Assembly (NCBI GenBank): GCA_903898725.1
Contig: CAIUGQ010000310.1
Coordinates: 1-12,666 of the forward strand
DNA length: 12,666 nucleotides
Reading direction: 5' to 3'
Origin: an uncultured Burkholderiales bacterium
GTDB taxonomy: Bacteria; Pseudomonadota; Gammaproteobacteria; Burkholderiales; Burkholderiaceae_E
Below the pieces are notes generated by a model. It was given only the letters and a program-made list of their open reading frames with translations. It did not search any database and was not told the origin of the DNA. The translations under genes were made by a program, and so were the position numbers. Within the stretch, counting starts at the first letter, position 1; each line of letters begins with the position of its first letter. Shown here piece by piece: positions 1 to 5,571 of this stretch.

Positions 1-602
1 GCCGCCGCTGTCGGGTCACCGACGCCGAACAGGTCCGTGATCACGGCGACCGCGTCCGCACCGGCCTCGATCGGCAGATGGGCGTTGTCCCGGTCGATGC
101 CGCCGATCGCGACCGCCGACAGTCCGAGCCGACGGGCCTCGCCGAACAGCGACAGCGGCGCCCGCACGGCGGCGGGCTTCGTCGGCGACGCGAACACGCT
201 GCCGAACCCGATGTGGTCGGCGATCCCCTGCATGGCCCGGGCCCGATCGATGTTGTCGTAGCACGACACCCCGAGCAGTCGCTGCGGACCGATGCGTGCG
301 CGGATCGCGGCCGGGTCGCCGTCGTCGCGGCCGACGTGCACACCGGCCGCGTCGAGGGTGATCGCCAGCGCGACGTCGTCGTTGACGATCAGCGGGACGC
401 CGGCGGCGTCGGTGAGCGCCTTGATGCGGCGCGCGAGCGATTCGCGCTCGGCGCCCGTGCCGCCCTTGACCCGAAACTGCAGCGCGTCGATGCCGCCCTC
501 GAGCACACGCGCCACCTGGTCGGCGAGGCGCTCGGCATCGGTGTCGTCGGGGGTGATCGCATACAGGCCCCTCGGCAGGGCGGCGGGCCGCAATGGGTTC
601 AT
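1..602 (-). CDS. thiE: Thiamine-phosphate synthase ThiE (3'-truncated by window edge)
   Basis: Joins HMP pyrophosphate and the thiazole phosphate to form thiamine monophosphate in the cytoplasm (known for the family). The frame was translated directly from the minus strand, ATG at 602-600. It begins MNPLRPAALPRGLYAITPDD, the usual ThiE first strand. It continues with LQFRVKG (family LQ-R-K substrate motif, residues about 41-47), PLIVNDDVALA (about 71-81), AGVHVG, LLGVSCYDN, GFGSVFASPTKPAA (the phosphate/diphosphate-binding loop) and, near the edge, AIGGI and GADAVAVITDLF. About 200 residues are visible and the family is near 210, so only a few C-terminal residues are missing. The gene diverges from the methyltransferase. 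There is no Shine-Dalgarno upstream, but TAGAAT lies a few bases before the ATG (see separate entry). The reading frame is unbroken. Confidence 0.95.
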   Translation of the reverse strand, partial: MNPLRPAALPRGLYAITPDDTDAERLADQVARVLEGGIDALQFRVKGGTGAERESLARRIKALTDAAGVPLIVNDDVALAITLDAAGVHVGRDDGDPAAIRARIGPQRLLGVSCYDNIDRARAMQGIADHIGFGSVFASPTKPAAVRAPLSLFGEARRLGLSAVAIGGIDRDNAHLPIEAGADAVAVITDLFGVGDPTAA

Positions 603-608
603 GCCGGC

Positions 609-614
609 ATTCTA
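609..614 (-). promoter_or_regulatory. Possible -10 box for a leaderless thiE transcript
   Basis: On the minus strand the bases before the thiE ATG read gctagaatgccggc. TAGAAT matches the sigma70 -10 consensus at 5 of 6 positions and ends 6 bases before the ATG, so transcription would start at or next to the A of the start codon. No purine-rich ribosome site lies in this stretch, which fits a leaderless mRNA. No good -35 is visible 16-18 bases upstream, so this is a tentative call. Confidence 0.35.
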
Positions 615-776
615 GCGACGGGCCGCCCGCACGAGCCGCCGCAGCCCCGTCGCAACGCGGCCGCGCCACGAGGTGCCACCCATCGGCCTGCAGCGGATCG
701 CCGGAAGGTCGGCTGGTAGCATCGATTCCGACCCCCCGAGTTGGACGGATCCGAGCGACGGCGCCGTGCGCCGTAC

Positions 777-780
777 GGAG
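777..780 (+). promoter_or_regulatory. Ribosome binding site that sets the GTG start of the methyltransferase
   Basis: GGAG is followed by six bases (tgcatc) and then GTG at 787. It is the only well-placed Shine-Dalgarno in front of this reading frame. It argues against the longer in-frame ATG at 673, whose extra 38 residues would lie in the divergent intergenic region. Confidence 0.65.
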
Positions 781-786
781 TGCATC

Positions 787-1554
787 GTGTCAGACACCCT
801 GATCCAGGCTTCGCCCCGACCCGCCGTGCAGCATCCCCCGGAGGCGCCGTCCTTCATCGACACATCGCTGAGCTACGGGCGCAGCAGCGTTGCGCGCTTC
901 GTCCGCGATGCGGCGCCCGCGCGGATCGTGGTGGACCTCGGCGCGGGTGGTGGCGCCGACCTGGATTCGGCGCGTGCAGCCCTGCCCGACGCGACACTGC
1001 ATGCGGTCGAGTCATATGCGCCGAGCGTCGACGCGCTGCGTGCCCGCGGCTACATCGTCCATGCCCTGGACATCGAACGAGACCGCCTGCCGCTCGAGTC
1101 GGGTTCGGTCGACATCGTGATCGCCAATCAGGTCCTCGAGCACACGAAGGAGCTGTTCTGGATCGCCCACGAGGTCAGCCGCGTGCTGCGCGTCGGCGGC
1201 AGCTTCGTCGTGGGCGTGCCGAACCTCGCCTCGCTCCACAACCGCGTGCTGCTGGCGTTCGGCCGCCAGCCGACCCAGATCCGGTCGGCGTCGGCGCACG
1301 TGCGTGGCTTCACCCGTCCCGACCTGCTCGGCTTCTTCGAGGACTGCTTCCCCGGCGGCTATCGCACGGCGGGCTTCGAGGGCGGCAACTTCTATCCGTT
1401 CCCGGCGGTGCTCGCACGGCCGCTCGCGCGCGCGTTCCCGACGCTGGCGTGGGGCATCTTCGCGCGACTCGTCAAGCAGGTGCCCTACGAGCGGCAGTTC
1501 CTCGACTACCCGGTCGTTCACCGCCTCGAGACCCGCTTCCACCTCGGCGACTGA
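787..1554 (+). CDS. Class I SAM-dependent methyltransferase, substrate unknown
   Basis: A 255-residue soluble protein with the Rossmann-type methyltransferase core. Motif I is VVDLGAGGGADL (about residues 48-59), the glycine-rich SAM loop. The acidic residue expected to bind the SAM ribose is E75 in HAVES. SVDIVIANQVLEHT (about 107-120) is the motif IV/post-IV region of the Methyltransf_11 type, and VLRVGGSFVVGVPN (about 133-146) is the following helix-turn-strand. The C-terminal third (HVRGFTRPDL, GGNFYPFP) resembles methyltransferases often seen in surface-polysaccharide loci, but the substrate cannot be read from sequence. The GTG start is chosen for the GGAG site 6 bases upstream; an in-frame ATG at 673 would add an unlikely leader. 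It lies between thiE and rubredoxin and has its own gaps on both sides, so it is probably transcribed alone. No obvious membrane segment or signal peptide. Confidence 0.85.
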   Translation: MSDTLIQASPRPAVQHPPEAPSFIDTSLSYGRSSVARFVRDAAPARIVVDLGAGGGADLDSARAALPDATLHAVESYAPSVDALRARGYIVHALDIERDRLPLESGSVDIVIANQVLEHTKELFWIAHEVSRVLRVGGSFVVGVPNLASLHNRVLLAFGRQPTQIRSASAHVRGFTRPDLLGFFEDCFPGGYRTAGFEGGNFYPFPAVLARPLARAFPTLAWGIFARLVKQVPYERQFLDYPVVHRLETRFHLGD

Positions 1555-1583
1555 CCCGGCCGTGCGCGGCGGGGCAGGGCCCT

Positions 1584-1598
1584 GGCCACGGCGTGGCC
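1584..1598 (+). terminator. GC-rich hairpin after the methyltransferase gene
   Basis: Perfect inverted repeat GGCCAC-GGC-GTGGCC, a 6-bp stem with a 3-base loop, 30 bases after the methyltransferase stop. There is no T-tract, so it is not a classical intrinsic terminator. It could slow polymerase or protect the 3' end. In DNA this rich in GC, a stem of this size can arise by chance. Confidence 0.3.
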
Positions 1599-1638
1599 CG
1601 CCGGTCGGCCATGCGGCGGGATTCATCGGCGCGAGCGG

Positions 1639-1665
1639 GTAACATCGCGCGCTTACCCCTCTAAT
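1639..1665 (+). promoter_or_regulatory. Possible promoter for rubredoxin
   Basis: The best -10 candidate is TCTAAT at 1660-1665 (5 of 6 to consensus). GTAACA at 1639-1644 could be a -35 (4 of 6), but the spacer is only 15 bases. An alternative -10 is TAACAT at 1640-1645, without a clear -35. Either would give a leader of roughly 10-35 bases before the ATG at 1686. The region is locally less GC-rich than its surroundings. Tentative. Confidence 0.3.
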
Positions 1666-1685
1666 GCTTCGACAACGGACACGGC

Positions 1686-1865
1686 ATGAGCGAGCAAGCG
1701 ACCCGGACCTTCATGTGCCTCATCTGCGGCTGGATCTACGACGAGGCCGCCGGGGTGCCCGACGAGGGCATCGCACCGGGCACCCGCTGGGAAGACGTTC
1801 CGATGAACTGGACCTGTCCTGAGTGCGGGGCGCGCAAGGAAGACTTCGAGATGGTCGAGCTTTGA
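1686..1865 (+). CDS. Rubredoxin
   Basis: A 59-residue small iron-sulfur-free electron carrier with a single Fe(SCys)4 site (family knowledge). The four ligands are plain: C11-L-I-C14-G and C44-P-E-C47-G, the two CxxCG knuckles of rubredoxin. The aromatic core residues are also there (W17, Y19 in GWIYDE; W36; W42 in MNWTCP), together with the conserved PGTRWEDVP segment. Length is typical of the stand-alone type (52-60 residues). Start ATG at 1686 has no strong Shine-Dalgarno. The stop TGA is at 1863-1865. In many beta- and gammaproteobacteria a rubredoxin gene sits beside thiamine genes and just ahead of pilG, as here. A functional tie to the pilus system is not established. The electron partner is unknown. 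Confidence 0.95.
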   Translation: MSEQATRTFMCLICGWIYDEAAGVPDEGIAPGTRWEDVPMNWTCPECGARKEDFEMVEL

Positions 1866-1896
1866 GCGCCAAGTCGTTATTCCGCAAGAACTTTCT

Positions 1897-1926
1897 TTGA
1901 CCACGGCGCGGCGGTTTGGCTACACT
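1897..1926 (+). promoter_or_regulatory. Sigma70-type promoter of the pilG-chpA operon
   Basis: -35 TTGACC at 1897-1902 (5 of 6), an 18-base spacer, and -10 TACACT at 1921-1926 (4 of 6). Transcription should start near 1933, giving a leader of about 30 bases before pilG. The stretch just upstream (about 1871-1896) is clearly richer in A/T than the rest of the window and could act as an UP-like element. It holds the short inverted repeat AAGAA-CT-TTCTT against the -35. This is the strongest promoter candidate in the window. Confidence 0.65.
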
Positions 1927-1952
1927 TCCGAGCTTCCGATGCTGCAGGTCGC

Positions 1953-1957
1953 GGGGA
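1953..1957 (+). promoter_or_regulatory. Ribosome binding site of pilG
   Basis: GGGGA is followed by five bases (tctag) before ATG at 1963. This favours the 1963 start over the in-frame ATG three codons later at 1972. Confidence 0.5.
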
Positions 1958-1962
1958 TCTAG

Positions 1963-2364
1963 ATGAGCGCGATGGATTCGATCGCCGGCCTGAAGGTCAT
2001 GGTCATCGACGACAGCAACACGATCCGGCGCAGCGCCGAGATCTTCCTGTCCCAGGCGGGCTGCCGCGTCATCGTGGCCGACGACGGGTTCGATGCGCTC
2101 GCCAAGGTCTCGGACCACGAGCCCGACCTGGTGTTCTGCGACGTGCTGATGCCGCGGCTCGACGGCTACCAGACCTGCGCGCTCATCAAGAAGAGCCCGC
2201 GCTTCCATTCGACGCCGGTGGTGATGCTGTCGAGCAAGGACGGCCTGTTCGACCGGGCGCGCGGCCGGATGGTCGGCTGCGAGGAGTACCTGACCAAGCC
2301 GTTCACCAAGGACAGCCTGCTCAAGTGCGTCGCCCAGTATGCGCGGCGCGAGATCGGGGCCTGA
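1963..2364 (+). CDS. pilG: PilG, single-domain response regulator of the Pil-Chp system
   Basis: A 133-residue stand-alone CheY-like receiver. In Pseudomonas the homologue takes phosphate from ChpA and promotes pilus extension and cAMP signalling. Visible signature: acidic pair D16-D17 (VMVIDDS), phospho-acceptor D60 in FCDVLMPRLDG, the switch Ser/Thr position in VVMLSSKDG (S90/S91) and conserved K112 in YLTKPF. The stretches GFDALAK, RLDGYQTCALIK and SSKDGLFD are highly characteristic of PilG orthologues and differ from PilH. First gene of the operon, with its own promoter and ribosome site. It ends 13 bases before pilH. No output domain. Confidence 0.95.
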   Translation: MSAMDSIAGLKVMVIDDSNTIRRSAEIFLSQAGCRVIVADDGFDALAKVSDHEPDLVFCDVLMPRLDGYQTCALIKKSPRFHSTPVVMLSSKDGLFDRARGRMVGCEEYLTKPFTKDSLLKCVAQYARREIGA

Positions 2365-2377
2365 CCGGGCCGCCGCG

Positions 2378-2746
2378 ATGACCCTCCAGAAGATCCTCAT
2401 CGTCGACGACTCACCGACCGAGCGGTTCTTCCTGACCGATCTGCTGGTCAAGCGCGGCTACACGGTCGTGACCGCCGAGAACGGCGCCGAGGCGCTGGAG
2501 AAGATCCGGACCGAACGGCCCTCGCTGGTGGTGATGGACGTGGTGATGCCCGGGGCGAGCGGCTTCCAGGTCACCCGGCTGATGACGCGCGATCCCGAGA
2601 CCCAGGCCATTCCAGTCATCCTGTGCACCAGCAAGGGCGCCGAGACCGATCGCATCTGGGGTCTGCGCCAGGGGGCACGCGGCTATCTGACCAAGCCGGT
2701 CGATGCCGAAGAGCTGCTGGCGAAGATCGCCGACCTCGTCCACTGA
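2378..2746 (+). CDS. pilH: PilH, second single-domain response regulator
   Basis: A 122-residue CheY-like receiver. In Pseudomonas, PilH supports retraction and counteracts PilG or acts as a phosphate sink. Motifs: ILIVDDSPTE with acidic D10-D11, phospho-acceptor D54 in VVMDVVMPGASGFQ, T84/S85 in ILCTSKGAETD, and K106 in GYLTKPVD. VDDSPTE, VMPGASGFQ and RQGARGYLTKPVD are PilH hallmarks. ATG 2378 is chosen because it starts the conserved receiver fold directly; the frame stays open upstream into pilG, but that would only overlap it. No strong Shine-Dalgarno, so translation is probably coupled to pilG. Confidence 0.94.
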   Translation: MTLQKILIVDDSPTERFFLTDLLVKRGYTVVTAENGAEALEKIRTERPSLVVMDVVMPGASGFQVTRLMTRDPETQAIPVILCTSKGAETDRIWGLRQGARGYLTKPVDAEELLAKIADLVH

Positions 2747-2756
2747 TGGGCCGCCG

Positions 2757-3314
2757 ATGACGCTCCCCCAGTCGACGCAGCTCAAGGACTTCCAGACCCG
2801 CCTGAGCGAGCGCCTTCGCGACGCCGGCACGACGCCCGACCTCGCTGCACGGCTCGGCCTGATGATCGGCGGACAGCGCTGGCTCGTCGACCTGTCCGAG
2901 GCCGGCGAGATCGTGCCCGTTCCCGACGTCATCGCGCCCGTGCCGCTCACGCGCGACTGGCTGCTCGGGCTGGTCAACCTTCGCGGCGCGCTCTACACCG
3001 TGATCGACCTGCAGCGCTATGCGCAGCTCGGCCGTACCGAGGCGTCGAAGGAGTCCCGGCTGCTCGCCCTCGCGGCCCGCCTCGAGTTCAATGCCGCGAT
3101 CCTCGTCACCCGCATGCTGGGGCTTCGCAACGTCGCCTCGATGCGGCTCGAGGACGAGGGCGTCGAGGCCGACCCGGCCGACGGCGGCTTCGGTGCCGCC
3201 GGACGTCCCGACTGGGTCGGTCGCACGCTGATCGACGCCGAGGGGCAGCGCTGGCACGAGCTCGACCTGGCACGGCTCGCCGCCGGCAGCGCCTTCCTCA
3301 TGGCCGGCCGCTGA
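2757..3314 (+). CDS. pilI: PilI, CheW-type adaptor
   Basis: A 185-residue cytoplasmic coupling protein that links the receptor PilJ to the kinase ChpA (role by family and position). The CheW fold spans about residues 30-175: GLMIGGQRWLVDLSEAGEIV, VPDVIAPVPLTRDWLLGLVN, then LRGALYTVIDLQRYAQLG, the usual CheW order of interaction loop and LxNLRG-like segment. Length is close to Pseudomonas PilI (about 178). ATG 2757 lies 10 bases after the pilH stop. The frame is open further upstream into pilH, but the conserved start context is here. No good Shine-Dalgarno; probably coupled to pilH. A 25-base gap leads to pilJ. Confidence 0.92.
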   Translation: MTLPQSTQLKDFQTRLSERLRDAGTTPDLAARLGLMIGGQRWLVDLSEAGEIVPVPDVIAPVPLTRDWLLGLVNLRGALYTVIDLQRYAQLGRTEASKESRLLALAARLEFNAAILVTRMLGLRNVASMRLEDEGVEADPADGGFGAAGRPDWVGRTLIDAEGQRWHELDLARLAAGSAFLMAGR

Positions 3315-3339
3315 GCGGCGCCGACGGCTCGACACCTCG

Positions 3340-5571
3340 ATGGCATTCAAGTTCCCCCGGCCGCTCTTTCCCCTGGGCGGCGGCGCCCGGCGCGTCGACG
3401 CGGACACCGTGATCGTCGACGAGAACGGCACGCCGCCACGCTTCGGCGACACCGTGTCGGTCGGGCCCGGGCAGCCGGCGGGCCGCACGGCCGCACGCCG
3501 TCGCATCGCGGTGCCGCTGCTCGATCGGCTGCCCAAGCGTCGGCAGCTCGCGATCCTGTTCCCGCTGCTCGCGATCTCGCTGCTGGTCGCGTTCGTGTTC
3601 ATGTGGCTCGACTCGCGCCAGTCGGGCGCGGTCGCGATCCAGACCCGTCTGGTCGGCGACTCCCTGATGCATTCGCAGCGCCTCGCCAAGGCCGCGCCGA
3701 TCGCGGTGCGCGGCGGCGGTGATGCGTTCCGCCAGCTCGGCGAGAGCCGCAGCCGGCTGTCCGAGGCCGTGGCCGCGCTGCAGTCGGGCGGCGCGGTCCG
3801 CGATCAGCGGGTCGATCCGGTCGACGCCGCGCTGCAGCCCACGGTCACGAAGCTGGCCGAGCCCTGGAAGCGCACCGACCAGGCGGCCGCGGCGCTGATG
3901 CAGCTGCAGCCCACGCTGTCGTCGGTCGCCCAGGCCTCGCGCGCGGTGCTCGACGCGCAGCCCAGGCTCGCCGACCTCGCCGAGCAGGTCACCCTGCTGA
4001 AGACCACGGCGCCGGCACCGGCCCCCGAGATCGCGGCAGCCGCGCAGCTCCAGGTGCTCGTCCACAAGATCGCCCGCCAGGTCACGCAGCTGACCGGTGG
4101 CGAGCCGGTCAATCTCGAGCTGTCCACGCTGCTCGCACGCGACACCGCGGCGCTCCAGGAGACGATCGAGGCGCTGCTCTCGGGCAGCGAGGCCCGTCGG
4201 CTGGGGCCGGCCCGCGAGGGCGAGCAGCGCACGCGGCTGGCCGAACTCAAGTCGGCCTATGCCGACCTGAGCGCGCCGGTCGCCGCGCTGCTCGCCGACC
4301 TGCCGCGCCTGCCGGGCGCGCGGGCTGCCGAGGCCCGCATCGCCGCCGACAGCGAGCCGCTGCGCGCCGGGCTGCTCGAGCTCCAGTCGCGGCTGGCCGA
4401 GGCCGGCTCGGGCCGCGCGCTGCAGCAGGGTCTGGCCGTCGCCTTCCTGCTGCTCGCGCTGCTCGCCGCGCTGGGCCTGGGTCTCGTGCACTACCAGGAC
4501 GTCGACCGGCGCGCCGCCGACGCCGATGCGCAGCGCGCCGAAGCCGAGCGACTCGAGCAGGAAGCCAAGCGCACCAACGACCAGAACCAGGCGGCGATCC
4601 TGCGGCTGATGAACGAGCTGCAGGAGGTGGCCGACGGCGACCTCACGATCCAGGCCACGGTCACCGAGGACATCACCGGCGCGATCGCGGATTCGGTGAA
4701 CTACACGGTCGAGGAGCTGCGCAACCTCGTGGCGCGCATCAACACCACCGCCGAGCTCGTGGCCGATGCGTCGTCGAAGGCGCAGACCGTCTCGGCGGGT
4801 CTGCAGAACGCCTCCGAGCAGCAGTCGCGCGAGATCCGCGAGACCGGCGAGGCGGTGCTGCGGATGGCCTCCCAGATCAACGAGGTCTCGGCCAGCGCGT
4901 CCGAGTCGGCACAGGTCGCCCGCCAGTCGCTGGGTGCGGCCGAGCAGGGCCGGCGTGCGGTGCAGAACGCGATCGCCGGCATGAACGGCATCCGCGACCA
5001 GATCCAGGAGACCGCCAAGCGCATCAAGCGCCTGGGCGAGTCCTCGCAGGAGATCGGCGAGATCGTCGAGCTGATCTCGGACATCACCGAGCAGACGAAC
5101 GTGCTGGCGCTCAATGCCGCGATCCAGGCCGCGTCGGCCGGCGAGGCCGGCCGTGGGTTCACCGTCGTCGCCGAGGAGGTGCAGCGGCTCGCCGAGCGCA
5201 GCGCCGAGGCCACCCGGCAGATCTCGGCCCTGATTCGCACGATCCAGGTCGACACGCAGGACGCGGTCGCCGCGATGGAGCGCAGCACGCAGGGCGTGGT
5301 CGCGGGCACGCGCCTGTCCGACGATGCCGGCAACGCGCTCGCCGAGATCGGGCGCGTCGCGACCCAGCTCGCCGAGCTGATCGAAGACATCTCGCGCACG
5401 ACGTCCGACCAGGCCTCGTCCGCGGGCACCGTCGCCCACAGCATCCAGCGGATCCTGCTGGTGACCGAGCAGACCAGCGAGGGCACCCAGCAGACCGCGG
5501 GCTCGATCCTCCAGCTTGCCGAGCTCGCGCGCGAGCTGAAGAACTCGGTGTCCCGATTCAGGGTTCAATGA
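3340..5571 (+). CDS. pilJ: PilJ, methyl-accepting chemotaxis-type receptor of the pilus system
   Basis: A 743-residue inner-membrane receptor. In Pseudomonas PilJ senses surface contact, probably through PilA, and gates the ChpA kinase. An N-terminal cytoplasmic leader (1-69) is followed by TM1 (about 70-90, LAILFPLLAISLLVAFVFMW) and a periplasmic part (about 91-363). The periplasmic part has two PilJ-type helical repeats (about 103-150, with MHSQRLAK; about 233-290, with VLVHKIARQVTQL). TM2 is about 364-383, then a HAMP-like linker (384-467) with a charged coiled-coil start and VADGDLTIQ. The signalling helices follow, with the hairpin tip at about 582-614 (ISDITEQTNVLALNAAIQAA, then GEAGRGFTVVAEEV). 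It ends in SRFRVQ without a CheR-docking NWETF-type tail. It is longer than Pseudomonas PilJ (about 680), mainly from the N-terminal leader. The stop overlaps the chpA start. Confidence 0.94.
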   Translation: MAFKFPRPLFPLGGGARRVDADTVIVDENGTPPRFGDTVSVGPGQPAGRTAARRRIAVPLLDRLPKRRQLAILFPLLAISLLVAFVFMWLDSRQSGAVAIQTRLVGDSLMHSQRLAKAAPIAVRGGGDAFRQLGESRSRLSEAVAALQSGGAVRDQRVDPVDAALQPTVTKLAEPWKRTDQAAAALMQLQPTLSSVAQASRAVLDAQPRLADLAEQVTLLKTTAPAPAPEIAAAAQLQVLVHKIARQVTQLTGGEPVNLELSTLLARDTAALQETIEALLSGSEARRLGPAREGEQRTRLAELKSAYADLSAPVAALLADLPRLPGARAAEARIAADSEPLRAGLLELQSRLAEAGSGRALQQGLAVAFLLLALLAALGLGLVHYQDVDRRAADADAQRAEAERLEQEAKRTNDQNQAAILRLMNELQEVADGDLTIQATVTEDITGAIADSVNYTVEELRNLVARINTTAELVADASSKAQTVSAGLQNASEQQSREIRETGEAVLRMASQINEVSASASESAQVARQSLGAAEQGRRAVQNAIAGMNGIRDQIQETAKRIKRLGESSQEIGEIVELISDITEQTNVLALNAAIQAASAGEAGRGFTVVAEEVQRLAERSAEATRQISALIRTIQVDTQDAVAAMERSTQGVVAGTRLSDDAGNALAEIGRVATQLAELIEDISRTTSDQASSAGTVAHSIQRILLVTEQTSEGTQQTAGSILQLAELARELKNSVSRFRVQ
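5560..5563 (+). promoter_or_regulatory. Ribosome binding site inside the pilJ end, for chpA
   Basis: AGGG lies 4 bases before the ATG at 5568 and 7 bases before the second, in-frame ATG at 5571. The spacing favours the second ATG, which would give a 1-base rather than a 4-base overlap with the pilJ stop. Either way translation is coupled. Confidence 0.45.

Larger units (their letters stand above)
603..786. other. Divergent intergenic region between thiE and the methyltransferase
   Basis: 184 bases. It holds the TAGAAT box close to thiE, the GGAG site of the methyltransferase, and TGGTAGCAT at 714-722, which looks like an extended -10 (TGnTAGCAT) for the methyltransferase with a leader of about 58 bases. 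No -35 is convincing. I see no thiamine (TPP) riboswitch: no recognisable CTGAGA-type core is visible on the thiE strand. Confidence 0.5.

Noticed and set aside
16..669. Minus-strand frame of 217 codons overlapping thiE
   Set aside because: Its translation is arginine-rich noise; the neighbouring frame on the same strand encodes clear ThiE motifs.
673..786. Upstream in-frame ATG that would lengthen the methyltransferase by 38 residues
   Set aside because: No ribosome site in front of it, the added residues show no family similarity, and GGAG is ideally placed for GTG at 787.
2339..2377. Longer pilH start overlapping the end of pilG
   Set aside because: The added residues are not part of the receiver fold; ATG at 2378 matches the usual PilH start.
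2703..2756. Longer pilI start inside pilH
   Set aside because: It would overlap pilH by more than 40 bases and add residues outside the CheW fold; ATG at 2757 gives the family-typical length.
3298..5568. Long open frame of 756 codons on the minus strand opposite pilJ
   Set aside because: It mirrors pilJ codons in GC-rich DNA. The translation is Arg/Gly/Leu/Asp-rich with no recognisable domain, while the plus strand encodes an unmistakable PilJ.
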